A stretch of 64,000 nucleotides of DNA from Homarus americanus (lineage: Eukaryota; Arthropoda; Malacostraca; Decapoda; Nephropidae). Shown here in pieces: positions 34,955 to 46,811 of this stretch (position 1 is its first letter; each line of letters opens with the position of its first letter). The stretch is taken from assembly GCF_018991925.1 (NCBI RefSeq), contig NW_024751849.1, positions 124,001 to 188,000 of the forward strand, read 5' to 3'. The position numbers and the translations under genes are program-made. Below the pieces are notes generated by a model, which saw only the letters and a list, made by a program, of their open reading frames with translations, did no database searches and was not told where the DNA came from.

Positions 34955-35085
34955 CTACCACCATCAACACCATCACCAATCATCAACATCAATACCACCA
35001 CCACCACTATTACCAACACTATCACCACCACCACTATCACTCACCACACTACTACCACCACCACTATCACCACCACCAGCAGGAG
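34955..35085. repeat. CAC/CAT-rich simple repeat
   Basis: CACCACCACCACTATCACC blocks repeated irregularly. Confidence 0.85.
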
Positions 35086-35224
35086 TTTTAAGACGCTGGA
35101 CGCTTGGTGGTGAGGACGAGCGCTAGGTGGCCTGGCTTCACCCCTGACATATCGTCGTTAATTTTACCACGACACATCACCTCATTAACATCCACATTTG
35201 GGGAGTAGTTTAATGCTTCCGCCG

Positions 35225-35325
35225 GTGAACACATCCCGGGACACACTCTCAGACACATCCTGACACACATTCAGATACATCCTGGACACACTCTCAGACA
35301 CATCCCGGGACACATCAAACACATC
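35225..35325. repeat. CAGACACATCCTGACACAC-type repeat
   Basis: About four copies of an ACACATCCNGGACACA motif. Confidence 0.65.
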
Positions 35326-35464
35326 CTGACACACCTAACTTACTCCAGCTTAAACTTAACCTAACTTATTTAAAGATCTAGCAATACCGAATTTATTGTC
35401 TTCAGGTTAATTTAAACTAACGTAACCTAAACTTTATCCAATATGGGGAAAAGTTGAGGCCCGT

Positions 35465-35630
35465 GGGGATGTATCCGGTGGCATTTTGTCCGGTGGTGTA
35501 TTGTCCGGCGGGTTTTGTCCGGTGGGTTTTGTCCGGTGGGTTTAGTCCGGTGGGTTTAGTCCGGTGGGTTTAGTCCGGCGGGTTTTGTCCGGCGGAAGTT
35601 TGTCGGGCGGAATTTGTCAGGTGGGGAATT
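35465..35630. repeat. 14-bp minisatellite GTCCGGTGGGTTTA
   Basis: About ten tandem copies, with GTCCGGCGGG variants at the edges. Confidence 0.93.
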
Positions 35631-35949
35631 AACACAACACACAAAAATAAAAATTATAATCACACAAAAAATCAAAGAAAAATCAACAGAAATTAAATAA
35701 AAAATAAAAAAATAAAGAAAAATAAACAAATAAAGATAAAAAAAACGACAAATACATAAGCAAACAACATAGACAATGACAAACACAAACACAAAACGAA
35801 AAAGACTACTGTAAACAAATATATATAAATTATAAATATTATGTGTGTTTATATACGAGATTAATGAGGATATACAAAGGATTAAGTATATACACGCAAG
35901 ATACAGTACGTCATATAAAATGGTTGCGGTATAAGATGAACACTGGAGG
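35631..35949. other. A-rich non-coding spacer
   Basis: Nothing recognised. Confidence 0.5.
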
Positions 35950-36080
35950 GCTGTCACCTTAACCCATGACCTTGACCTCACAACACCTGACCATTCATCG
36001 CCTGGCTTCACACCTGACCTCACAACACCTGACCATTCATCGCCTGGCTTCACACCTGACCTCACAAGCATAGCCTGACC
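35950..36080. repeat. 42-bp repeat, about 2.5 copies
   Basis: CCTGACCATTCATCGCCTGG plus CTTCACACCTGACCTCACAA occurs twice in full. Confidence 0.85.
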
Positions 36081-36294
36081 TGGGTGTCGGGATAAATTAA
36101 TAAACCCTAACTTATCCTTCACACACGCAGGCACACATGAGGCACGCACATACATAACACGCCTACACACAAACAACAACAACACACATACGCATATACA
36201 CGTATTGAACTAGAGCGCGCGGCATACACACACACCATTTTCTTAGTAACGCCATAAACTGCTTGTTGATGTCTCCTCAACCCTCCCAGCACCT

Positions 36295-36560
36295 CCCGCC
36301 ACTACACCCCTGACGACCCTGCCACTACCCCGGACGACCCTGCCACTACCCCGGACGACCCCTGCCACCTACCTCCCGAGACCTCCTGCCACTACCCCCG
36401 GACCCCCTGCCACTACCGGACGACTCTGCCACTACCCGGACGACCCTGCCATCACTACCCTGCCACGGGACGACTCCCCCGCCACTACCCCGGACGACCC
36501 TTGCTCACTACCTGCCACTCATCCCCAGACGACTGCCACCACCCCCGGACGATCTCTGGG
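36295..36560. repeat. about 21-bp C-rich repeat
   Basis: CTGCCACTACCCCGGACGAC-like units, about 11 copies with many small indels. Confidence 0.88.
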
Positions 36561-36639
36561 ATCAATAGTAGCTATTTCTGTACCTGGCCACCCCTCCAGC
36601 TTACACATAATCCTCTCCTCTCTCGTCAGAATATTAGTG

Positions 36640-38505
36640 AGCGTTAGTAGTAGTTGTGGTGGTGGTGGTGGTGATGGTGTGAGTGGTGGTGGTGGTGGTG
36701 ATGGGTGAGTGGTGTGGTGGTTAATAATGGTGTTAGTGGTGGTGGTGATGATGGTAGTAGTGGTGGTGGTGGTATAGTAATGATGGTGGTGGTGATGGTG
36801 AGTGGTGAGGTGGCAATGGTGTTAGTGGTGGTAATGATGGTGTTAGTGGTGAGTGGTGTGGTGGTGTTAGTGGTAGGTGGTGGTAATGATGGTGTTAGTG
36901 GTGGTGGTGGAATAATGGTGTTAGTGGTGGAATGATGGAAGGGTGGTGGTATAATGATTGGTGTTAGTGGGTGATGATGGTGTGTGGTGGTGGTAATAAT
37001 GGTGTTAGTGGTGGTGGTGGTGGTAATGATGTTAGTGGTGGTGGTAATGATGGTGGTGGTGGTGATGATGGTGTTAGTGGTGGTGGTAATGATGGTGTGA
37101 GTGGTGGTGGTGGTAATGATGGTGTTAGTGGTGGTGATGGTGTTAGTGGTGGTGGTGATGATGGTGTTAGTGGTGGTGGGTAATATGGTGTTAGTGGTGG
37201 TGGTGGCAATGATGGTGTTAGTGGTGGTGGTAATGATGTTAGTGGTGGTGATGATGGTGTTAGTGGTGGTGGTGGTAATGATGGTGTTAGTGGTGGTGGT
37301 GGTAATGATGGTGTTAGTGGTGGTGAGGTAATGATGGTGCAGGTGGTGATGATGGTGTTAGTGGTAGAATGGTGTTAGTGGTGGTGGTGGGTAATAATGG
37401 GCAGGTGCGGTAATGATGGTGTTAGTGGGTAATGGTGTTAGTGGTGTGGTATGGGTGGTGGTGGTAATGATGGTGTGAGTGGTGGTGGTAATGATGGTGG
37501 GTGGTGGTAATGATGGTGTTAGGTGGTGGTGGTGATGATGGTGTTAGTGGTAATACGGTGTTAGTGGTGGTGGTGGTAATGATGGTGTTAGGTGGTAATG
37601 ATGGTGTTAGTGGTGGTGGTGGTGATGATGGTAGTGGTGGTGGTGGTAATGATGGTGTTAGTGGTGGTGGTAATGATGGTGTTAGGTGGTGGTAATGATG
37701 GTGTTAGTGGTGGTGTGATGATGGTGTTAGTGGTGGTGGTGGTAATGATGGTGTTAGTGGTGGTGGTGGTAATGATGGTTAGTGGTGGTGGTAATGATGG
37801 TGTTAGTGGTGGTGGTGGTAATGGATGGTGTTAGTGGTGGTAATTATGGTGAATGGTGGTGGTGGTGGTAATGATGGTGGTGGTGGTGGGTAATGATGGT
37901 GTTTAGTGGTGGTGGTGGTGATGGTGGTAGTAGGTGGGTGGTGATGATGGTGTTAGTGGTGTGATGATAGTGGTGTTAGTGGTGGTGATGGTGTGGAGTG
38001 GTGGTGTAATGATGGTGTTAGTGGTGGTGGTGATGGTGTGATGGTGGTATTAATGGTGTTATAGTGGTGGTGGTGATGATGGTGTTAGTGCAAGGGTGAT
38101 GGTAGTAGTAGTGGTGGTGGTGATGGTGTTAGTGGTGTGATGATGGTGTCAGTGGTGGTTGTGATGATGGGTAGTAGTAAGTGATGATGGTGTTAACGAT
38201 GTGATGATTTTATTTTGTGGTGGTGGTGTTAGTGGTGGTGGTAAGGTGATGATAGTGGTATGATGATGTTAGTGTAGGTGGTGATGATGGTGTTAGTGGT
38301 GGTGGTGATGATGGTGGTAGTAGTGGTGGTGGTGATGGTGTTAGTGGTGTGATGATGGTGGTGTTAGTGGTGGTTGTGATGATAGTAGTAGTGGTGATGA
38401 TGGTGTTAATGATGTGATGATGATGATGGTGGTGGTGGTGTTAGTGGTGGTGGTGATGATAGTGGTGGTGGTGATGATGGTGTTAGTGGTGGTGGTGGTG
38501 TAAGC
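36640..38505. repeat. 1.87-kb GGT/GAT array, about 24-bp unit
   Basis: GGTGGTAATGATGGTGTTAG is the commonest word. Copies vary by GGT number and GGTGATGATGG substitution. The plus strand is almost free of C. Both strands give Val/Met/Gly-rich frames that are repeat translation. Confidence 0.96.
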
Positions 38506-39240
38506 GGTGGACTGGTAGGAGGAACACTGGGTAATTCATCCCGGTCTGGTCTGCACATCACAACACGCCCACCGTCTGTCTTATTGACGCTCTCCTCTTC
38601 TCCTTCTTATACCTCTTTATTATATCTTATTTATAAACAAATAATAATATGGGCAGAGGAATAATATCTTATCTCCGTAGTTCACTATATTCTCGTCTAT
38701 TTATACTCAACCAAGCACTCAAAGCTCGGGCCTCGGGGACAGATGGCGTTGTGTATGTTTACATTTTGTTTTTTGACGCATTTACAAATTACATTTTTTA
38801 TTAGATTTAAAACTTAACCGAACAGTTTGTTTATAAGAACTTACAAAAATTACAGAACTATAAAATGAATGGTATAAAACGTTGAAGGACATAATATAAA
38901 TAATTAATATATATCATAGCAACAAAGAACAATATTCGGTGCACAAGAGCCGCCTCAAACTCTAACATTATGTAAGTCACCAGACCATCCACCAATCCCA
39001 CAACCGGCCACCAGATCTAGCACCAATTACAGACAAGGCAAATTAAGCATCCACCAATCACAACAGCCATAAAGTTGTCGAGCAATGACATGAAAGGCAG
39101 AACAAGATCATTAATTACACACAAGATGACTGCACTAGTGGGGGGGGGGGGAAGTACCCGCTGGTGTCATTATACAGCGTCACACCTCCTATTTCATGGC
39201 GTTATTTTTGGAAAGTTTCACGTCATCTGTTTATTTTGGT
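38506..39240. other. non-coding, no gene recognised
   Basis: Unique AT-rich sequence. Confidence 0.5.
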
Positions 39241-39242
39241 CG

Positions 39243-39290
<48 letters not shown>
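39241..39290. repeat. (TG)n microsatellite
   Basis: About 46 bp, pure. Confidence 0.95.
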
Positions 39291-39293
<3 letters not shown>

Positions 39294-39419
39294 CGTAAGG
39301 ACAAACAAAACACTATATATATCAGCTAGTTAAATAATTTCTCCCACTGTCAGGTGACCAAACAGCCTAACAAACTGACTGACTCACAACTCTCACCGTA
39401 CAGTACATCACTATACTGT

Positions 39420-39600
39420 ATAGATCCCGGTGTTGTAGTGAACAAGAAGAACATTGTGATCCCGGTGTTGTAGTGAACATGAAGAACATTGTGATCCTGG
39501 TGTTGTAGTGAACATGGAGAACATTGTGATCCCGGTGTTGTAGTGAACAAGAAGAACATTGTGATCCCGGTGTTGTAGTGAACATGAAGAACATTGTATC
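39420..39600. repeat. 35-bp minisatellite, 5 copies
   Basis: The unit contains GATCCCGGTGTTGTAGTGAA then CATGAAGAACATTGT. Copies differ only at CATGA/CAAGA/CATGG and CCC/CCT. Confidence 0.95.
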
Positions 39601-40014
39601 TCATAATGTTTAACTATTGATAATTACTACACAGGTTATCACTTAAACATGTTGAGGCAGTAATAACTAGAGCACCAGTAACAGTTAACTCCCATAATGT
39701 TCTCACATCCGGGGAAGAGAAGAAGCACTCTATAAAAGTTTCCAATGAGAACAGTGACCAAAGGCTGTGAGGAGCAGAGTTAACCAGGCCAGGCCAGGCC
39801 AGGCCAAGGTTCCAGCCAATATTACTCACCGTCAAATTCCAGGAAATCCTGAAAATTGCCGCCATAAAAACATAAATATCCAATGATGACAAACAAAGAG
39901 GTTGTGTCTTTAATTACTACAAACAACAGTTAACATTACTGAATATTTTACACGAGTTATTGTCCAAGTGTAAAGTAAAGGTGCAGAGAGAGAAAGTTAT
40001 TTTATTGAAGTTAA
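39601..40014. other. non-coding spacer with GGCCA run
   Basis: CCAGGCCAGGCCAGGCCAGG occurs near 39785. No gene recognised. Confidence 0.5.
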
Positions 40015-40180
40015 AGAGTGGCCAGCAGACAGGTGGTGGAGTACTGTGGCCAGCAGACAGGTGGTGGAGTACTGTGGCCAACAGACAGGTGGTGGAGTAC
40101 TGTGGCCAGCAGACAGGTGGTGGAGTACTGTGGCCTGGTGGTGGAGTGTTAGTGGCAAGCAGACAGGTGGTGGCGGAATG
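40015..40180. repeat. 28-bp minisatellite, about 5-6 copies
   Basis: The unit contains GGCCAGCAGACAGGTGGTGG then AGTACTGT. The last copies are truncated. Confidence 0.93.
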
Positions 40181-41520
40181 TGTCTATACATTATTGTTTA
40201 CTAGTAACTATATTATTTAACAACCCAAAAGTCTTACTTTAATCTGGTATAATTTTTCCCATTGTTATAAAGACACGTGAGAGGCTGGCTGGGTGTTCAC
40301 TACCCGCAGTGAGTCTCACACAAGGTCAACGTTACACTGCATGATATAACAACAGTATATAATATAGTGATATATTAAAATAAATGATCGTGTAGACTCT
40401 ACACGATAACGACATAATATGTTGTCGGCCAACTTTACAAGATAAACAAGATATAAACTGATAGTACCGTACCGCCCACTGGTCCCACCTCGTCACCACA
40501 CGTACTGCACAACACAGACAAAACAACCGTGTGTGAGAGGTGGACTTACCTACCACTGAGACACTAGTCCCTGCCAAAACAAACATGGAGCACGAGAACG
40601 AAAAATGATGTCTAAGAAACAAAGCGACTTTGATAACTTTCCATATTTTAATCTTGTCACGAAAAAATATGAACAAAAACACACACGCCAGTAACAAAAT
40701 ATAAACACGTTTGGAACACTGATGGCTGAGGTGTTCCTACATTCCTGTGACAACCTTCTCAAACCGGGGTCCAATTCTCTTCTCTCAGCGAATCAACGTC
40801 TTGGAGAGAACATACGTTTCTTAGTTTCATTTCTAGCAAGATGGAGAACCCTTGTTCAGGCCGTACAGTGCACTACAGCACCACGGGCTAGGTGTGTGAG
40901 AGGCGTGGATAATATAAACTCATTATTAAGGAGATAAATTAAATCACGTAAATAAAGGGTAAAAACTGGTGTTACAAAGAAAAAGTATTGATCATGTTAA
41001 GTAAAGACTTTAACATATCAAACAATTATGACATTAACATAAGGGATCATTAATTAATTATAGGAAATAAAATCTCGCAAAACTCCGGAAGACTAAAGTG
41101 AAATAATCAAATGTTTATAAACGTTTAGGTATTACAGGCTGGCAGGAATGGTGCTGGAGACAGCTGCGAGTTCAGGTGATTCCTGACTGATGTATGTCCT
41201 GCGTCGCCCCTCAGCGGTAAAACAAACACGATGCCGTATAACAAACAAGGAACAACATCTGCTCCCTGACACAGCACAACAAACTCGGGGATTTTATACT
41301 TGACATTAACACAAACTCTCCCGTTATCTTTAATACGTAGTGCACAGTGACGCACGCTGGACTCAACGGTCGGTCGTCCTTTCCTGAGTGTGACTCAATA
41401 AATCAAGCAAGGTTGTCCTCTGTTATACAGTACATGGTAACATATAACAAAGACGGACACCTTATTATCTCTGACAGGGTAACACAAACAGAAGGGGCTG
41501 CCTGAAGAAGTAGTACTCAC
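40181..41520. other. probable intron of the minus-strand gene; otherwise unassigned
   Basis: This stretch lies downstream (on minus) of the splice donor at 41520. No long exon was recognised. A 21-nt candidate microexon is listed at 40550-40570. Confidence 0.4.
40550..40570 (-). CDS. candidate 21-nt microexon
   Basis: On minus, TTTGTTTTGGCAG| provides an acceptor and TGGTAG|GTAAGT a near-consensus donor, 21 nt apart. Joined after the donor at 41521 (phase 1), it would add the residues GTSVSVV and keep the reading frame. Alternatively, an ATG 13 nt upstream of the acceptor cut would make it a start exon. Twenty-one bases hold almost no coding evidence, so this rests on splice-site strength and phase alone. 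Confidence 0.22.
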   Translation of the reverse strand, partial: GLVSQW

Positions 41521-41935
41521 CTGCAGGAAGGTCGTGGAGTGTTGGAGAGGTGTGGGAGGCGTGTGCGGGGGGCGGCGTGAGGGCTGGCGGGGAGGGGGAG
41601 TGGGCGGGAGGTGTGGGTGGAGTGCGGCGGTGGTTGCGAGACTTAGGTATAGTGGCCGACACCGGGGGCTTCATCTCCATCTTGACTCTCACTTCACTAC
41701 CACCACCAGCCTCCCCCCCAGGGGCATCCGTGCCCCCAGCTTCCCCGCCGCCACTGTCCGAGGCCGCCACCTCCGCCGCCGAAGCCTCCCTGGTTGGGTC
41801 TTTGAGCAGGAGGGGGGCGCAGGGCTTGAGCGCGTTGTTGTTGTTGTTGTTGGGGGTGAGGGAGAGGGGGGCGGAGGTTGTGGTGGTTGCCTGCTGGTGG
41901 CTGGTCTCAGGCACCTCGGGTATGGCCACCAACAT
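41521..41935 (-). CDS. 5' coding exon of an unidentified regulator-like protein
   Basis: Best candidate host exon in the window. The ATG at 41935 has a favourable CACCACC context and is the first Met after an in-frame stop. The exon ends at a strong donor, CTGCAG|GTGAGT (GT at 41520-41519), after 138 codons plus one base (phase 1). The protein is low-complexity: MLVAIPEVPE start, Thr-rich 17-20, poly-Asn 29-34, Ala/Gly/Ser acidic stretch 51-80, VKME at 84-87 (a SUMOylation-type motif), basic PKSRNHRR 97-104, then Pro/Thr/His-rich to 138. Such composition is usual in disordered N-termini of transcription regulators. No domain is present, so no name is given. Local GC is much higher than in the surroundings. 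Later exons lie to the left and were not found with confidence. Confidence 0.6.
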
Positions 41936-42149
41936 GGTGGTGACGGACGCTCTACACTACTACGTCCACTACACTTAAATTAAGTCATCTACGGTCAAAG
42001 AGGCAACAGCCACTACTCTTGTCTTATACGGGAGGAGCCACTTGTGGGAGGCGTGGCAGAGGTGGGTCATTCCCGCGTGGTCAGGTGAGGGCCGCGGCCA
42101 GGGCCTGCCACACACCGTATATCACAACCACCACACAACTGCCCAGATC
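41936..42149 (-). other. 5' UTR part of the same exon with splice acceptor
   Basis: On minus, TTTTGTTGTTGTTTCAG| ends at 42150. It is an excellent polypyrimidine-AG acceptor immediately upstream of GC-richer sequence leading to the ATG at 41935. This implies at least one further upstream, non-coding exon to the right. In-frame TAG codons lie about 25 bases before the ATG, so this part is untranslated in that frame. Confidence 0.5.
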
Positions 42150-42238
42150 CTGAAACAACAACAAAATTAGTTTCACCACAAGTAGTGTTCGTTATGGGTT
42201 GTGTATAAAAACACTTATAACATTCACAGTAAAATATT

Positions 42239-42272
<34 letters not shown>

Positions 42273-42821
42273 TGTAATATATATTCTGAGACTCAGGAGC
42301 ACACACCAGCTGCGCTCGGGTGATAATGTTTCAACCTGTAGCCGACACATGAAACCTTACAATACAATGATAAACAAACAACAATAAATGCGGCGCCACA
42401 CTGAGTCTACTGCCAGTACCTGAAGAAACCCAAGTAAGAGTTGATCAATTATTACTGTACACACACGAGGAGGACCTTAACATTTATCACTAAGAACATA
42501 AAACACATTAATATTCAACAATGGCTCGCGCAGTGTACTATCTCTCTGCTTATTCATGTATATTGTACACGGAAATAAAACAGTATTCACCACACACATA
42601 TATCAGTAAAAGTGATGTTATATACGCCCCAATAAAACAGACACAGTGGAGACATGAACCCACTGACCTGACTTCCAGCTGAAACAACAACCATAACACA
42701 CACACTAATCTACATCGCAAGCTAACAATATCAACATTAAAAATTAACTATTTACGACCAGCCGTAAATGTGATAAACACAATAAACTTTGTACAAAAAA
42801 TGTGTCATACGAACTAAGGTT
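42150..42821. other. probable 5' intron; AT-rich, small (TAA)n
   Basis: (AAT)n at about 42246-42272. No exon recognised. Confidence 0.45.
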
Positions 42822-43782
42822 TCCTCGTCCCCAGGGGTCAGTACTAGGCCCACTCTTGTTCATAATCTACATAAACCATCTAGATACAGGGATCAGCAGT
42901 GACATAAGCAAGTTTGCGGATGACACCAAAATAGGGCGGCATATAAATTCAGGGCAGGATGCAAATGCACTACAGGAGGATTTAAATAAACTGCAGGGGT
43001 GGTCTGAAAAATGGAAAATGAAATTCAACACCAGCAAGTGCAGCGTACTTAATATCGGAAGAACAAATACTGTCAATGTATACAGCCTTAACAACGTCAA
43101 CCTAGAGAAGTCGACTTGTGAAAGAGACTTAGGGGTACTTGTAAGCCCGGACCTACGGCCTAGAAAACAGTGCGTTAATGTTCGAAATAAGGCAAACAGA
43201 GTATTAGGTTTTATATCTAGACGTGTAAGTAATAAGAGTGCAGAAGTCTTATTGCAACTATATCTTGCGTTCGTCAGGCCGCACCTCGATTAAGCGGTTC
43301 AGTTCTGGTGCCCTCATTATAGAATGGATATCAATTCACTAGAGTCGGTGCAGCGAAGAATGACGAAAATGATTCCGGGACTTAGAAACCTTCCATATCA
43401 GGATAGGTTAAAGAAACTAAACTTGCATTTCCTAGAAAGACGAAGAGTGCGGGCAGATATGATAGAAGTAATTAAGTGGGTGAAAGGAATCAATAAAGGG
43501 GATATAGATAAAGTTCTTATAATATCCGAGCAGGATAGGACTCGTAGCAACTGATTTAAGTTGGATAAGTTTAGGTTTAGGAGGGAGATAGGAAGGAACT
43601 GGTTCACAAATAGGGTGGTGGACGAGTGGAACAAGCTTAGCAACTTTGTAGTAAGTGCTGGAAAGTTTTAAAAGGAGGCTAGATAGATTCATGGATGATA
43701 GAGAGTGGTAGTTACTCTCGACAGGAGCTGCCATGCACAGGCCAACCGGCCTATTGCAGACTCCTTATTTTCTTATGTTCTA
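42822..43782 (+). mobile_element. CR1-like LINE, longest copy (copy 4)
   Basis: Carries the palm of the reverse transcriptase and everything after it: RPQGSVLGPLLFIIYINHLD, KFADDTK (catalytic FADD, about 42910), WSEKWKMKFNTSKCSVLNIG, ERDLGVLVSPDLRPRKQC and FISRRVSNKSAEVLLQLYL. It then has a TAA at about 43292 where copy 2 has Tyr. After this come WCPHYRMDINSLESVQRR, a second stop at about 43552 (where copy 2 has Gly), and an 8-bp deletion near 43663, between repeated GCTGGA words, that shifts the frame before the C-terminus. It ends in TTATTTTCTTATGTTCT. 5'-truncated and dead. Parts upstream of the palm, including any endonuclease, are missing. Confidence 0.92.
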
Positions 43783-44414
43783 ACAACGTCTTTATTTTAG
43801 ACATCTGCGCAGCGGACTCCCCTTTACCAACACCAGTTCACGTTACACTAATAAAAGGAACAGACTGGAAACTAAAAGTATAAGGCAGATATTTAGTGAG
43901 TGATAACAGTGTGAGGTGGATACAGGCGCTCACTTCCAGTCTCTTAGGACCCCAAGTTCTCGTCCTGGGCACACCAAGCTCACCCAGCCACGAGTGAGTG
44001 GCCGTTTAGGAAGTGAAAGCGGTCGCGTAACAGTGCCGGCCAAGCTATACCTCCTTGTGCTGTATCTGAACTACTGTAAAGTCACTCAAAAACTATCCAT
44101 ACAAACCGTCTTGAAAAAAATTGACACAACAGACGGAGGATTTTGGCAACCCTACCGAGACAACAGGAGTCGCTGTGTTCATTGATCACCCCAGTAAAGA
44201 CAGTGTTTTGAGTGGCTGTACAGTACTGACCCGCCTGCCCTATAACACCCAACAGTATAATATGTGGCAGCTTATAGGATGAGGTACACCACGTATTCGC
44301 CAGTGTGTTAGTTTTAACCTTTCACGTGGCAGTGATTATGTGGCGACTAAAATAATAAGACTCAAACAACACCACAGTATACTAACAACTGCACTACACA
44401 ATATAATAAAGTAA
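43783..44414. other. non-coding spacer
   Basis: A frame at 43916-44185 (89 codons) has no identifiable domain. Nothing else recognised. Confidence 0.45.
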
Positions 44415-46692
44415 GACGTCTAGAAGTAGTTATTAATGTTTAACGTCTAGAAGTAATTATTAATGTTTAACGTCTAGAAGTAGTTATTAATGTTTAACGT
44501 CTAGAAGTAGTTATTAATGTTTAACGTCTAGAAGTAGTTATTAATGTTTAACGTCTAGAAGTAATTATTAATGTTTAACGTCTAGAAGTAGTTATTAATG
44601 TTTAACGTCTAGAAGTAGTTATTAATGTTTAACGTCTAGAAGTAGTTATTAATGTTTAACGTCTAGAAGTAATTATTAATGTTTAACGTCTAGAAGTAAT
44701 TATTAATGTTTAACGTCTAGAAGTAATTATTAATGTTTAACGTCTAGAAGTAATTATTAATGTTTAACGTCTAGAAGTAATTATTAATGTTTAACGTCTA
44801 GAAGTAATTATTAATGTTTAACGTCTAGAAGTAATTATAATGTTTAACGTCTAGAAGTAATTATTAATGTTTAACGTCTAGAAGTAATTATTAATGTTTA
44901 ACGTCTAGAAGTAATTATTAATGTTTAACGTCTAGAAGTAATTATTAATGTTTAACGTCTAGAAGTAATTATTAATGTTTAACGTCTAGAAGTAATTATT
45001 AATGTTTAACGCCTAGAAGTAATTATTAATGTTTAACGTCTAGAAGTAGTTATTAATGTTTAACGTCTAGAAGTAGTTATTAATGTTTAACGTCTAGAAG
45101 TAATTACTAATGTTTAACGTCTAGACGTAATTATTAATGTTTAACGTCTAGAAGTAATTATTAATGTTTAACGTCTAGAAGTAATTATTAATGTTTAACG
45201 TCTAGAAGTAATTATTAATGTTTAACGTCTAGAAGTAATTATTAATGTTTAACGTCTAGAAGTAATTACTAATGTTTAACGTCTAGAAGTAATTATTAAT
45301 GTTTAACGTCTAGAAGTAATTATTAATGTTTAACGCCTAGAAGTAATTATTAATGTTTAACGTCTAGAAGTAGTTATTAATGTTTAACGTCTAGAAGTAA
45401 TTATTAATGTTTAACGTCTAGAAGTAATTACTAATGTTTAACGTCTAGAAGTAATTACTAATGTTTAACGTCTAGAAGTAATTATTAATGTTTAACGTCT
45501 AGAAGTAATTATTAATGTTTAACGCCTAGAAGTAATTATTAATGTTTAACGTCTAGAAGTAATTATTACTTAATAATGTTTAACGTCTAGAAGTAATTAT
45601 TAATGTTTAACGTCTAGAAGTAATTATTAATGTTTAACGTCTAGAAGTAATTATTAATGTTTAACGTCTAGAAGTAATTATTAATGTTTAACGTCTAGAA
45701 GTAATTATTAATGTTTAACGTCTAGAAGTAGTTATTAATGTTTAACGTCTAGAAGTAATTATTAATGTTTAACGTCTAGAAGTAATTATTAATGTTAAAC
45801 GCCTAGAAGTAGTTATTAATGTTTAACGTCTAGAAGTAGTTATTAATGTTTAACGTCTAGAAGTAGTTATTAATGTTTAACGTCTAGAAGTAATTATTAA
45901 TGTTAAACGCCTAGTAGTTATTTATGTTTAACGTCTAGAAGTAATTATTAATGTTTAACGTCTAGAAGTAGTTTAACGTCTAGAAGTAGTTATTAATGTT
46001 AACGTCTAGAAGTAATTATTAATGTTTAACGTCTAGAAGTAGTTAACGTCTAGAAGTAGTTATTAATGTTTAACGTCTAGAAGTAATTATTAATGTTTAA
46101 CGTCTAGAAGTAGTTATTAATGTTTAACGTCTAGAAGTAGTTATTAATGTTTAACGTCTAGAAGTAATTATTAATGTTTAACGTCTAGAAGTAATTATTA
46201 ATGTTTAACGTCTAGAAGTAGTTATTAATGTTAAACGTCTAGAAGTAGTTATTAATGTTTAACGTCTAGAGGTAATTATTAATGTTTAACGTCTAGAAGT
46301 AGTATTAATGTTTAACGTCTAGAAGTAATTATTAATGTTTAACGTCTAGAAGTAGTTATTAATGTTTAACGTCTAGAAGTAATTATTAATGTTTAACGTC
46401 TAGAAGTAGTTATTAATGTTAAACGTCTAGAAGTAGTTATTAATGTTTAACGTCTAGAAGTAATTACTAATGTTTAACGTCTAGAAGTAATTATTAATGT
46501 TTAACGTCTAGAAGTAATTACTAATGTTTAACGTCTAGAAGTAATTATTAATGTTTAACGTCTAGAAGTAATTATTAATGTTTAACGTCTAGAAGTAGTT
46601 ATTAATGTTTAACGTCCAAAAGTAATTATTAATGTTTAACGTCTAGAAGTAGTTATTAATGTTTAACGTCTAGAAGTAGTTATTAATGTTTA
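44415..46692. repeat. 2.28-kb array of a 27-bp AT-rich satellite unit, about 84 copies
   Basis: The unit contains TTTAACGTCTAGAAGTA followed by RTTATTAATG. It is highly homogeneous. The main variant site is A/G after AGTA; rarer variants are CGCCTAGA, ATTACTAAT and TTAAACG. The rare variants recur at multiples of the unit, implying block duplications inside the array. Every normal unit has a TCTAGA (XbaI) site. Confidence 0.98.
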
Positions 46693-46811
46693 AGATATGG
46701 AGGGAACTTCATGTTTACATCTGTTCTTTTTTAATATTATTATTATCATTATTAAAAGTATGATCAACATTATTATTATTAACATTAACGACGCAACCTG
46801 CTAAAGAAACA
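46693..46811. other. spacer between arrays
   Basis: AT-rich, with ATTATTATT words. Confidence 0.6.

Noticed and set aside
36705..37834. Val/Met/Gly-rich frames in the GGT array
   Set aside because: Repeat translation on a strand almost lacking C; no gene features.
44440..44470. Heat-shock element in the 27-bp unit (TCTAGAAG)
   Set aside because: Lacks the first T of the TTCTAGAA dimer, and spacing between units (27 bp) does not build contiguous nGAAn pentamers.
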